The notes under the pieces: generated by a model
Databases searched by the model: none
What the model saw: only the letters and a program-made list of their open reading frames with translations
Told to the model about the DNA's origin: nothing
In this document: positions 43,343 to 53,507 of the stretch, one piece after another
Position numbering within the stretch: position 1 is the first letter of the stretch
How the letters are laid out: each line of letters starts with the position of its first letter
Assembly (NCBI GenBank): GCA_963969495.1
Contig: OZ018321.1
Coordinates: forward strand, 108,639,212 to 108,703,211
Source: Ceratothoa steindachneri
Lineage: Eukaryota; Arthropoda; Malacostraca; Isopoda; Cymothoidae
Direction of reading: 5' to 3'
Length of the DNA: 64,000 bases
Made by a program: the position numbers and the translations under genes

Positions 43343-44592
43343 TTACCTGTGTTTCTTCTTTTTCTTACTCTTGGGGGCCTGTGGGGCGGGTCTGGGGTGC
43401 CCAGGCTTTACCTTCTTCGGGGAGGGCTGGGAGTCTTTGACCGACTCTTTGTTGCCCCTGTGCGAGTGCATGGGCCCTCGTCACTATCCGAAGATGTTGA
43501 TTGTTCTTCTTCTTCCTTGTCATTAGTCTCATCCTCTTCTTCGGATTCCTCCGATGAGTGAGACTCCATGACTTCGCTTAATCCGGTGTCATTTTCTTTT
43601 TTGCTATTGCCCATTATGCTATCCTTAAATGCCCTAGAGCATTCAGGATCATCAGGCACAATGATAGATGGCAAATTGTTAGCTTTAAGAAGCGTGTTTA
43701 AAACCTGGTTGTAACATCCAGGTTTTACCGCGTTAGCCACGTTCGCATGAGTTATGCAAATAAGTATCTTTGCACTCAGATCGTTGGTGAAAATCATCGG
43801 TGAGGGAGTCGATGTCATCCCTTCACTTCTTTTCACCGTGCTCGCGTATGTAGCAGTTTTCTTCTTTTTTTCATTTTCTTCTATCTTCTTTATTATTTCT
43901 TTCCTCTTGGGGCAGTTCAAGGCCATCGTTCGATGGGGCCCCTTGCAATTCATGCATAATTTAGAATCGCTCTTGCAGGAGTCATATCTATGACCCTGTG
44001 TGGCACATTCGCTGCACCAGATTTGTCCTTTTTGGGGGCAGTGTTCAGTGGTGTGCTGTTCCAGAGAATAGCACACGAAGCACATTTGTATGTTGTGGTA
44101 CTTCTCGTGCTCTATATTTGCTCCTGGGATCCTCATGTTGAAAATGAGGAGTCCCTCGGTTGCCGCCTTGTGGGCCATTTCAGTTGTTTGAAATGTCACC
44201 TTAAAGACATGGGTGTGGTCTCTAAATTTGATGACCTCCCTTATCTTTGCCCAGTTGTGATTTTTTTCGAGTTCAGCTTTTATTTCTGCTTGGGAGTTTT
44301 CACCCACCCAGCTCTCTACTTTACGGCAGATTACGCTTCGATTTGCGGAGATTGCTGGTGGGGTTTTTGCTTCGAGGTTGAGGGTTTTTAAAACTTCGGC
44401 CCCTTCATCGGATAGGAGCCGGTCTATATCCTTGGTGTTACCGCACATGGCGATGAAACCGTTGGGAATATCGATGAGTTTGATTAATGCTATCCTTAAA
44501 TTTGCGAATAAGGATTCGCACACGTTCTTTTTCTCAGGGGTCTTCATTCCGGGTAAGGTCCGTAGGGGGACCCTCTTAGGGAGGGCCTACAT
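43343..44592 (-). CDS. ORF1 (Gag-like) of element J, altered start and C-terminus
   Basis: Open from Met 44547 to a stop at 43408, 379 codons. The family start ATG (44590-44592) is followed immediately by TAG in place of GAG, but codon 16, normally AAA, is ATG here, giving a new in-frame start. Knuckles: CFVCYSLEQHTTEHC (156-170), CSECATQGHRYDSC (178-191) and CMNCKGPHRTMALNC (198-212). Then follow the CITHANVANAVKPGCYNQVL block, an acidic-serine linker and KSRSKTPSPP. One missing base near 43415 truncates the basic tail that continues in the next frame to 43343. Identical in protein to J2. Confidence 0.85.
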
Positions 44593-45407
44593 CGTCGCCG
44601 ACGTCTTTTCTCTTCTTTCTTGAATTATTTTTTTTTATGTGTGAAAATATATGTTAAATTTTGTATGTGAAAAAAAAAGTGATAAGTGGTAAAGGAGGTA
44701 CAGTCAAGGGTTAGGTTTGACTCCGACGTGAGAAGAGTGCTCCCGTCCAGTTTCCTGTTGTTTCCCCGCTCGGATGGTGCCGGGATGAGGGAGGATGATG
44801 GATGGGGAATGGTTCTCGAGTGGGGACCTCAGAGGGTTGAGCTTGGTGGACTTAATGCATAGCGGCCGAATCAACGACCGCTAAGTTTGTGCCACCCCCT
44901 CACGGGTACGTACGCCAAAACTGCATCCAACTACATAGAGACGGGTGTAACTCCCTCTATGATTCTGGCCGGGTCCCCCGGGCGATGAGGATTTCTCCTC
45001 CGTCCGGGACTCGCAGTTTTGCCCCAAATTCGAGAGAATTTCTGACTTGTGCTTCTGCTGTGGGATAGGCCTCAAATTAGTTTCCACGCAAGCCCTTAAT
45101 TATGCCAGTCCAAGTGGCTGACATAGTTAAGACGAAATTAATGAAGGGCAGTCATCCGAGCAGGTTCCCACGCAGGTCGTTGGACGGGAGCAACGAGGGT
45201 ATTTAGCCCATCATTTTTCTCCTACTTCGCAGCGAAAAGATATGTTAAATCTTTGCAGATCGACTGGGCTCCTAAAGACACCAAGGACAGTCGCGTTCTT
45301 AGATGGCGAAGGCTCAAAAGTCTCTCTTTCTATAAGCACGCGTGAATATACAACGCTCTTCAGAAGGTAGTAAGGCAGTGCTACAGCGTACGAAAAATTC
45401 GCCCAGC
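44593..45407 (-). other. 5' UTR of element J
   Basis: Complete family 2 leader. The conserved hairpin is at 44934-44961 (CATAGAG / CTCTATG, 14-base loop ACGGGTGTAACTCC). Shares with L's leader the blocks around CCAATTATG-like and AAGTGG-CCGACATAGTT-like segments. Confidence 0.75.
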
Positions 45408-45986
45408 TGTATGTGACTTTGACTTTGACATTGTATAAGTGCGGGTGCATGTGAGGGGAGACGATAGGGTGTGGGGGGGGACAGAGAAAATAGACAAGTG
45501 GAGAAGAGAGAAAGAAGTGTGGAAGAGGTGCAAAGAGATGCCTAGGGTCTGGTGATCAGACTTATCACTTTAATTTATTTTCTTGGTTGTGTGAGTTCAT
45601 TTTTGTTGTTTTTGGTTTTTGGTAACAATTATAAAGTTATAAAATTATAAAATTATAATTATTATGGCGTTCAAGCCATTTGTCTTAGCAACTTTAGTAT
45701 TTTTATGGTTTGTGTTGTGCATTGCCTGTTTTGTATATGTTTTTAACTATATTTAAGTGCGTGCTTGTTGTATTGTTTTATTGTATGTGTATTTTAGTAG
45801 TATAATTGTTTCTTCTTTCTTCTTTCTTCTTTTGTAGTTTACTTCTTTCGAAGTTCTCTTCTTAATCGGTGGATTTTTCAATTCTTGGCAGGGTTGTCTT
45901 TATCGGTAACTTGTCGTAGTAAGGTTTCGAGTATCTTCATTGTTTTTGTGATTGATCTTATTTTCACAGGTTTCTTCATTCTCATT

Positions 45987-47825
45987 TTACGCATAGAACG
46001 GCACTTCGTCTCCGCCAGCCACTCGGTTGGCGGAGCTGGGGAATCTGGGGCGACATTCAGCTCTTCTGTTCTGGTTAATCATCTGGGTGATTTCATCACT
46101 CAGTTCACGATTAACCAGATCCTGCATTTTCCGGGTCCGTTCTTCTATGACTTTGTTAATGGGAATTATCCCCGCCTCTCTGTGCAGGTCTTCTTGCCGT
46201 CTTCTTTCATGCCTGCGTGTACCCGTTATTAGGTACATGCATTTATTTTGCACTACTTGAAGACGCCTCTTTTGTGTTTTTGAGACACATGAGAGGGTGG
46301 AGGCGGGGTAAAGCAACGTAGATCTTACAAGGGCATTGTAGATCTTCTTCTTGTTGCTTTCACGTAGATTTCTGAAGCTGTATAGAGTTCTGACAGCGGA
46401 CGAGGCTCGAGAAATTCTTTCTTCGACGTGCTTTTTGTACCCGGTAGAGGTGATTTTCATACCGAGTACATTGCATTCGTTGGTGTAGGGGTATCGCGTA
46501 TCCCCCACACGCACGTCTTCCCTTGAGGTGTGTCCGATGGGGACCACCTTGAATTTCTTTTGGTTTGTTCTTATTTTCCACTGAGCCTCGTAGTTGTTAA
46601 GGTTCGCGATTTCCATCGCTGTCATGCGAGCTTGCCACGGCGCATGCCTCCATGGAGATACGATTATCTGGCTGAAATCATCGGCGTATTGAATATTGAG
46701 GGAATTGGGGTACACAGGGTCTGGGACGTCGGCGGTGTATATCGAGTAAAGGGTGGGGGACAGACACCCCCCCTGCGGGAGGCCCGCAGTGAGCGGAAAC
46801 TTTGGTCCGTCCGTGCACCCTAGACTGACATACGCCGCTCTCTCCATGACATAGTCACAGAGAGTTCTTTCTAAGTTTTCACTTAGACCCAGCCTTAAGA
46901 TCTTATACTGCATGCCCCGCTGCCACACCTTATCAAACGCCTTTGACACATCCCGACAAACGATATCCACATAACTCCTGTCCCGTTTGGCTTGGGAAAG
47001 CTTTTCCGTTATGACATTAATTGCCATTTCCGTACTTCGCTTCTTTCTAAACCCGAATTGGCAAGGGTTGTAGAGGGAGTTTTCTTCCAGGTGAGACACC
47101 AGTCTTCCGTTGAGGATCTTCTCAAAGAGTTTCCCGCCAAATTCCAGGAGTGAAATTGGGCGGTAGCTCTCTCTCAACGTAGGGTCCTTTCCATGCTTGG
47201 GCAAAAAGATCATTTTTGCCGTTTTGTAAGCATCTGGAAAGTACCCTGTATTCAGACATGCGTTAAAAATTCGTCTCATTCCTTCGATGATGTTGGCTGG
47301 TGCCTTTTCGAAGTTAAGCTTCGTAAGCCCCGATTGGCCTGGGGCTTTCTGTCGGAATGAGCGGAGTGCGCCAAGGATCTCTTCTTCTGTGATCTCGGCG
47401 TCTCCGTCACGCAGTCTATCCACCTGGTGATGAGGATGCGTTCGATGTATTACCGTGTTAAGCTCGTCTACGATGTTATTTTCGAACTCTATATCAAAAT
47501 CTTCGTTTTCTTCTTCCGATATGCTGAAGGTTTTTTCCCAATAACGCCGGAATATCACTTCGATGATATTATTTGCAGTTTCAATGGATCCATCTTCTTT
47601 TTGGATTTCCATTTTCTTCTTTTTTCCAGATGATCCTCTGAGACTTTTGACTTTCTTCCAAAAGTCCTTGGGGGATGCATCTTGATCGAGGCTCTCGATC
47701 GCATCGTCCCATTGTCTCTGTTGTTGTTCGAGGATCAGCTGGTTGAGCTCTTCCTTGATCTCTCTACTTCGTTGTAGCGAGTCAAATGTTGCATTTGTTA
47801 TATTTAACTCGTACATAACTCTCAA
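45987..47825 (-). CDS. RT portion of family 2 ORF2, element J2
   Basis: 612 codons with all RT motifs (DVSKAFDKVW, GLPQGGCLSPTLY, YADD at 46677-46688). Private changes lie after the palm: TNQKKF, PIGHTSRED and LYSFRNL (the last shared with H1 and K). EN is separated from it by the shared frameshift. Confidence 0.87.
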   Translation of the reverse strand: MRVMYELNITNATFDSLQRSREIKEELNQLILEQQQRQWDDAIESLDQDASPKDFWKKVKSLRGSSGKKKKMEIQKEDGSIETANNIIEVIFRRYWEKTFSISEEENEDFDIEFENNIVDELNTVIHRTHPHHQVDRLRDGDAEITEEEILGALRSFRQKAPGQSGLTKLNFEKAPANIIEGMRRIFNACLNTGYFPDAYKTAKMIFLPKHGKDPTLRESYRPISLLEFGGKLFEKILNGRLVSHLEENSLYNPCQFGFRKKRSTEMAINVITEKLSQAKRDRSYVDIVCRDVSKAFDKVWQRGMQYKILRLGLSENLERTLCDYVMERAAYVSLGCTDGPKFPLTAGLPQGGCLSPTLYSIYTADVPDPVYPNSLNIQYADDFSQIIVSPWRHAPWQARMTAMEIANLNNYEAQWKIRTNQKKFKVVPIGHTSREDVRVGDTRYPYTNECNVLGMKITSTGYKKHVEERISRASSAVRTLYSFRNLRESNKKKIYNALVRSTLLYPASTLSCVSKTQKRRLQVVQNKCMYLITGTRRHERRRQEDLHREAGIIPINKVIEERTRKMQDLVNRELSDEITQMINQNRRAECRPRFPSSANRVAGGDEVPFYA

Positions 47826-47829
47826 TTCT

Positions 47830-48726
47830 CTATAAAGATCTTTTTATATACCCAGTCCACCTGTATGAGGAGATGGTTTTATACTGGGTTTTGGGGATGC
47901 AAGCCCTATCTGCAATAATTAGATGTTCGTTGAGGTCGTCGAGTGCCTCTTCTATCTCCTCGAGAATTGCCTCGTCCAGATCTGGTGGGCGATAGGCCTC
48001 GAGGAGACCAGCGTACCGTGCCCAGTCGGCTCTCCTGTAGTCTTTTCTGACTGGAGCTGGGACTTGTATAGGGTTCCTATTGATGGTGAGTAGGATCCCT
48101 ATATGATCACTACATGGTACCTGGACTGGTTCCATGTAGTAATTGAACGGCAGCTGACGATTAGCCAGACAAATGTCTGGTTTTGTGGCACTTCTTCCTC
48201 GAGTATAGGTTGGGAAGTCCGGGCCTATTCTATGGACCATGTTTCGGTCCATCATAGTTTCCAGGCACCTTCCAATTCCATTGAAGGTCCTGTACCCAGA
48301 ATCCTGACATCTGGCATTAAGGTCCCCCATTAATATGGTGGGGGTCCTTCTGCCAAATAGGCCAGAGAGAGAATGAATCGGTAAATATTCTTGTCTCGGC
48401 GGCTGGTACCCGGTGGCGATGACCAGCTTTCCTATATCGAGTTCGACCTCTATTGCAAGATAGGATTCTTCCAAGTTTCTTATGGGTCTATACTTGATCC
48501 CTCTTTTGATGGCGATGGCGGCACCGTCGTACCGCTCTTGAGAGTAATTCGTGATTAAAACGTCGTAGTTCCAGATCTTAATTTCAGAACTACGAGTGTC
48601 AATCCCGTGTTCAGAAATCAAGATGACATCTGCATCTATTTCCCTGAACACATTTCCGTAGAGAGTTCTTTTGGTTGTCCAGGCATTGGTGTTTATTTCC
48701 AGGATTCTTAGTGAGTTCCGCTCCAT
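47830..48726 (-). CDS. EN portion of family 2 ORF2, element J2
   Basis: 298 codons, differing from J at one residue (RKDYRRAD against RKDYKRAD). Carries the same NTNAW variant and the same terminal TAG after YIKRSL. Catalytic glutamate, DLNA and SDH motifs intact. Confidence 0.87.
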   Translation of the reverse strand: MERNSLRILEINTNAWTTKRTLYGNVFREIDADVILISEHGIDTRSSEIKIWNYDVLITNYSQERYDGAAIAIKRGIKYRPIRNLEESYLAIEVELDIGKLVIATGYQPPRQEYLPIHSLSGLFGRRTPTILMGDLNARCQDSGYRTFNGIGRCLETMMDRNMVHRIGPDFPTYTRGRSATKPDICLANRQLPFNYYMEPVQVPCSDHIGILLTINRNPIQVPAPVRKDYRRADWARYAGLLEAYRPPDLDEAILEEIEEALDDLNEHLIIADRACIPKTQYKTISSYRWTGYIKRSL

Positions 48727-48737
48727 GGTAAGATCAG

Positions 48738-49987
48738 TTACCTGTGTTTCTTCTTTTTCTTACTCTTGGGGGCCTGTGGGGCGGGTCTGGGGTGCCCAGG
48801 CTTTACCTTCTTCGGGGAGGGCTGGGAGTCTTTGACCGACTCTTTGTTGCCCCTGTGCGAGTGCATGGGCCCTCGTCACTATCCGAAGATGTTGATTGTT
48901 CTTCTTCTTCCTTGTCATTAGTCTCATCCTCTTCTTCGGATTCCTCCGATGAGTGAGACTCCATGACTTCGCTTAATCCGGTGTCATTTTCTTTTTTGCT
49001 ATTGCCCATTATGCTATCCTTAAATGCCCTAGAGCATTCAGGATCATCAGGCACAATGATAGATGGCAAATTGTTAGCTTTAAGAAGCGTGTTTAAAACC
49101 TGGTTGTAACATCCAGGTTTTACCGCGTTAGCCACGTTCGCATGAGTTATGCAAATAAGTATCTTTGCACTCAGATCGTTGGTGAAAATCATCGGTGAGG
49201 GAGTCGATGTCATCCCTTCACTTCTTTTCACCGTGCTCGCGTATGTAGCAGTTTTCTTCTTTTTTTCATTTTCTTCTATCTTCTTTATTATTTCTTTCCT
49301 CTTGGGGCAGTTCAAGGCCATCGTTCGATGGGGCCCCTTGCAATTCATGCATAATTTAGAATCGCTCTTGCAGGAGTCATATCTATGACCCTGTGTGGCA
49401 CATTCGCTGCACCAGATTTGTCCTTTTTGGGGGCAGTGTTCAGTGGTGTGCTGTTCCAGAGAATAGCACACGAAGCACATTTGTATGTTGTGGTACTTCT
49501 CGTGCTCTATATTTGCTCCTGGGATCCTCATGTTGAAAATGAGGAGTCCCTCGGTTGCCGCCTTGTGGGCCATTTCAGTTGTTTGAAATGTCACCTTAAA
49601 GACATGGGTGTGGTCTCTAAATTTGATGACCTCCCTTATCTTTGCCCAGTTGTGATTTTTTTCGAGTTCAGCTTTTATTTCTGCTTGGGAGTTTTCACCC
49701 ACCCAGCTCTCTACTTTACGGCAGATTACGCTTCGATTTGCGGAGATTGCTGGTGGGGTTTTTGCTTCGAGGTTGAGGGTTTTTAAAACTTCGGCCCCTT
49801 CATCGGATAGGAGCCGGTCTATATCCTTGGTGTTACCGCACATGGCGATGAAACCGTTGGGAATATCGATGAGTTTGATTAATGCTATCCTTAAATTTGC
49901 GAATAAGGATTCGCACACGTTCTTTTTCTCAGGGGTCTTCATTCCGGGTAAGGTCCGTAGGGGGACCCTCTTAGGGAGGGCCTACAT
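48738..49987 (-). CDS. ORF1 (Gag-like) of element J2
   Basis: Protein identical to J ORF1 over the 379-codon open frame (48803-49942), with the same TAG at codon 2 of the original start (49985-49987), the same rescue ATG and the same one-base loss in the basic tail. Three independent marks of shared origin by duplication. Confidence 0.87.
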
Positions 49988-50802
49988 CGTCGCCGACGTC
50001 TTTTCTCTTCTTTCTTGAATTATTTTTTTTTATGTGTGAAAATATATGTTAAATTTTGTATGTGAAAAAAAAAGTGATAAGTGGTAAAGGAGGTACAGTC
50101 AAGGGTTAGGTTTGACTCCGACGTGAGAAGAGTGCTCCCGTCCAGTTTCCTGTTGTTTCCCCGCTCGGATGGTGCCGGGATGAGGGAGAATGATGGATGG
50201 GGAATGGTTCTCGAGTGGGGACCTCAGAGGGTTGAGCTTGGTGGACTTAATGCATAGCGGCCGAATCAACGACCGCTAAGTTTGTGCCACCCCCTCACGG
50301 GTACGTACGCCAAAACTGCATCCAACTACATAGAGACGGGTGTAACTCCCTCTATGATTCTGGCCGGGTCCCCCGGGCGATGAGGATTTCTCCTCCGTCC
50401 GGGACTCGCAGTTTTGCCCCAAATTCGAGAGAATTTCTGACTTATGCTTCTGCTGTGGGATAGGCCTCAAATTAGTTTCCACGCAAGCCCTTAATTATGC
50501 CAGTCCAAGTGGCTGACATAGTTAAGACGAAATTAATGAAGGGCAGTCATCCGAGCAGGTTCCCACGCAGGTCGTTGGACGGGAGCAACGAGGGTATTTA
50601 GCCCATCATTTTTCTCCTACTTCGCAGCGAAAAGATATGTTAAATCTTTGCAGATCGACTGGGCTCCTAAAGACACCAAGGACAGTCGCGTTCTTAGATG
50701 GCGAAGGCTCAAAAGTCTCTCTTTCTATAAGCACGCGTGAATATACAACGCTCTTCAGAAGGTAGTAAGGCAGTGCTACAGCGTACGAAAAATTCGCCCA
50801 GC

Positions 50803-52690
50803 TGTATGTGACTTTGACTTTGACATTGTATAAGTGCGGGTGCATGTGAGGGGAGACGATAGGGTGTGGGGGGGGACAGAGAAAATAGACAAGTGGAGAA
50901 GAGAGAAAGAAGTGTGGAAGAGGTGCAAAGAGATGCCTAGGGTCTGGTGATCAGACTTATCACTTTAATTTATTTTCTTGGTTGTGTGAGTTCATTTTTG
51001 TTGTTTTTGGTTTTTGGTAACAATTATAAAGTTATAAAATTATAAAATTATAATTATTATGGCGTTCAAGCCATTTGTCTTAGCAACTTTAGTATTTTTA
51101 TGGTTTGTGTTGTGCATTGCCTGTTTTGTATATGTTTTTAACTATATTTAAGTGCGTGCTTGTTGTATTGTTTTATTGTATGTGTATTTTAGTAGTATAA
51201 TTGTTTCTTCTTTCTTCTTTCTTCTTTTGTAGTTTACTTCTTTCGAAGTTCTCTTCTTAATCGGTGGGTTTTTCAATTCTTGGTAGGGTTGTCTTTATCG
51301 GTAACTTGTCGTAGTAAGGTTTCGAGTATCTTCATTGTTTTTGTGATTGATCTTGTATCACAGGTTTCTTCATTCTCATTTTACGCATAGAACGGCACTT
51401 CGTCTCCGCCAGCCACTCGGTTGGCGGAGCTGGGGAATCTGGGGCGACATTCAGCTCTTCTGTTCTGGTTAATCATCTGGGTGATTTCATCACTCAGTTC
51501 ACGATTAACCAGATCCTGCATTTTCCGGGTCCGTTCTTCTATGACTTTGTTAATGGGAATTATCCCCGCCTCTCTGTGCAGGTCTTCTTGCCGTCTTCTT
51601 TCATGCCTGCGTGTACCCGTTATTAGGTACATGCATTTATTTTGCACTACTTGAAGACGCCTCTTTTGTGTTTTTGAGACACATGAGAGGGTGGAGGCGG
51701 GGTAAAGCAACGTAGATCTTACAAGGGCATTGTAGATCTTCTTCTTGTTGCTTTCACGTAGATTTCTGAAGCTGTATAGAGTTCTGACAGCGGACGAGGC
51801 TCGAGAAATTCTTTCTTCGACGTGCTTTTTGTACCCGGTAGAGGTGATTTTCATACCGAGTACATTGCATTCGTTATTGTAGGGGTATCGCGTATCCCCC
51901 ACACGCACGTCTGCCCTTAAGGTGCGTCCGATGGGGACCACCTGGAATTTCTCTTGGTTTGTTCTTATTTTCCACTGAGCCTCGTAGTTGTTAAGGTTCG
52001 CGATTTCCATCGCTGTCATGCGAGCTTGCCACGGCGCATGCCTCCATGGAGATACGATTATCTGGCTGAAATCATCGGCGTATTGAATATTGAGGGAATT
52101 GGGGTACATAGGGTCTGGGATGTCCGCGGTGTATATCGAGTAAAGGGTGGGGGACAGACACACCCCCCCTGCGGGAGGCCCGCAGTGAGCGGAAACTTTG
52201 GTCCGTCCGTGCACCCTAGACTGACATACGCCGCTCTCTCCATGACATAGTCACAGAGAGTTCTTTCTAAGTTTTCACTTAGACCCAGCCTTAAGATCTT
52301 ATAATGCATTCCCCGCTGCCACACCTTATCAAACGCCTTTGACACATCCCGACAAACGATATCCACATAACTCCTGTCCTGTTTGGCTTGGGAAAGCTTT
52401 TCCGTTATGACATTAATTGCCATTTCCGTACTTCGCTTCTTTCTAAACCCGAATTGGCAAGGGTTGTAGAGGGAGTTTTCTTCCATGTGAGACACCAGTC
52501 TTCCGTTGAGGATCTTCTTAAAGAGTTTCCCGCCAAATTCCAGGTGTGAAATTGGGCGGTAGCTCTCTCTCAACGTAGGGTCCTTTCCATGCTTGGGCAA
52601 AAAGATCATCTTTGCCGTTTTGTAAGCATCTGGAAAGTACCCTGTATTCAGACATGCGTTGAAAATTCGTCTCATTCCTTCGATGATGTT
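50803..52690 (-). mobile_element. Element K: family 2 LINE, truncated inside RT
   Basis: 3' UTR 50803-51380 (hairpin 50942-50956) nearly identical to that of J2, then ORF2 to 52690. Truncated at exactly the same base as H2 (AACATCATCGAAGG on the minus strand), but joined to the tail of a different element, F'. Confidence 0.9.
51381..52690 (-). pseudogene. RT C-terminal part of family 2 ORF2, element K
   Basis: Two frames: 52058-52690 (NIIEGMRRIF, FGFRKKRSTEM, DVSKAFDKVW, GLPQGGC) and 51381-52214 (LSPTLYSIYTADIPD, YADDFSQ, thumb, VPFYA). A two-base gain in the CACACCCCCCC run near 52160 causes the shift. The upstream open frame runs past the junction into F' by chance. Confidence 0.87.
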
Positions 52691-53319
52691 CGAATCGTGT
52701 ATGTGAGAGTATGCAGATGAGGGGATAGAAAGGGTGTGTGAAAAGATAGCGGAAAGTAGACCAGTGGTGAAAAGAGAAAGAAGTGTGGTAGGGTGCAAAG
52801 TGATGCTAGAGCCTGGTGATCAAGCCTATCGCTTTCAAATTTATTTAAATTGTGGTTTCGTTGTTGTTTTTATGGTTATTTTATACATATATATATATAC
52901 AGGTATATATATAACATATAGTTTGGCGTTCAAGCCATTTGTCTTTATTGCTAATATTTTTGTTTATGCTATGCGCGTTAGCTGTTGTTTTTGTAAGTTG
53001 TTAATATTAACTTACTGTGTTTGTTTTAGTATCTTTTTGTTTCTTCGTAATTTTGTAGTGTGTGTATTTAGTGTACAGTGTTTCTTCCTGTAGTCTTGTT
53101 TGGTGATTTTCGTCTTCTTGTGTAGGATTCCTTCTTCGGTAGTTTGTCTTAGTTGGTTAGTTTTGTCGATATCGGTGAATTTTGTCAAAATCGGTTGGTT
53201 TCATGATTGGTATTTTTTCTTAGTTTGGGGTAAATTGACTCATCTAGCGTAGAACGGTACTTCTGCTCCGCCAGCTAAAATCCTAGCGGAGCTTGGAAAT
53301 CTGGCGCGACATACTTCTC
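52691..53319 (-). mobile_element. Element F': older-subtype family 2 LINE, only the 3' end
   Basis: Matches F's 3' UTR closely, including the short (AT)n tract, and the last 26 ORF2 codons (stop at 53240-53242). The terminal hairpin at 52811-52825 reads GCCTG-GTGAT-CAAGC: a C-A mismatch on the plus strand but a G-U pair on the minus strand. Truncated at 53319 where L's tail begins. Confidence 0.88.
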
Positions 53320-53398
53320 AAATTACAAATTACAAATTAGGTTAAAGTGGTGAAATTGTGTGGTAGGTATATAAAGGTGTGAATAAGTTTTCTAGTTT

Positions 53399-53414
53399 GC
53401 CCTGGTGTTAGGGC
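53399..53414 (-). promoter_or_regulatory. Conserved 3' terminal hairpin of element L
   Basis: Stem GCCCT / AGGGC around a GGTGTT-type loop, followed by ATCAC, as in family 2 (TATCAC) and X (ATCAC). About 80 bases from the 3' end. Confidence 0.65.
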
Positions 53415-53456
53415 ATCACTAGCATTCTTCATGTTGTGTATTTAAAAAATTTTTAT

Positions 53457-53507
53457 TTCCTCCGTCAAAAGTAGCTGGCTGTCATTGACAGCCAGTTTCC
53501 TCCGTCA
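53457..53507 (-). repeat. Palindrome flanked by direct repeats in L 3' UTR
   Basis: CTGGCTGTCA and TGACAGCCAG (53475-53495) form a 10-bp perfect hairpin with a one-base centre. TTTCCTCCGTCA occurs on both sides as a direct repeat. Confidence 0.85.

Larger units (their letters stand above)
40021..45407 (-). mobile_element. Element J: full-length family 2 LINE, tandem copy 1
   Basis: 3' UTR 40021-40591 (hairpin 40156-40170; box GGCGTTCAAGCC near 40275), RT 40592-42430, EN 42435-43331, ORF1 to 44592, 5' UTR 44593-45407. Repeats at an offset of 5395 bases as J2. The 5' end at 45407 (GCCCAGC on the plus strand) touches the J2 tail directly. Its 3' tail (three CAAAGT repeats) originally abutted H2. 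Confidence 0.92.
45408..50802 (-). mobile_element. Element J2: full-length family 2 LINE, tandem copy 2
   Basis: Same structure as J shifted by 5395 bases: 3' UTR 45408-45986 (hairpin 45547-45561), RT 45987-47825, EN 47830-48726, ORF1 to 49987, 5' UTR 49988-50802 (hairpin 50329-50356). The 5' half differs from J at only a few bases. The 3' UTR is closer to that of K than to that of J, so the duplicated block was probably formed by unequal exchange rather than two insertions. Confidence 0.92.

Noticed and set aside
45211..45450. 79-residue minus-strand frames across element junctions (32078, 45211, 50606)
   Set aside because: They span the tail of one element and the leader of the next, so they arise from the joint and not from a gene.
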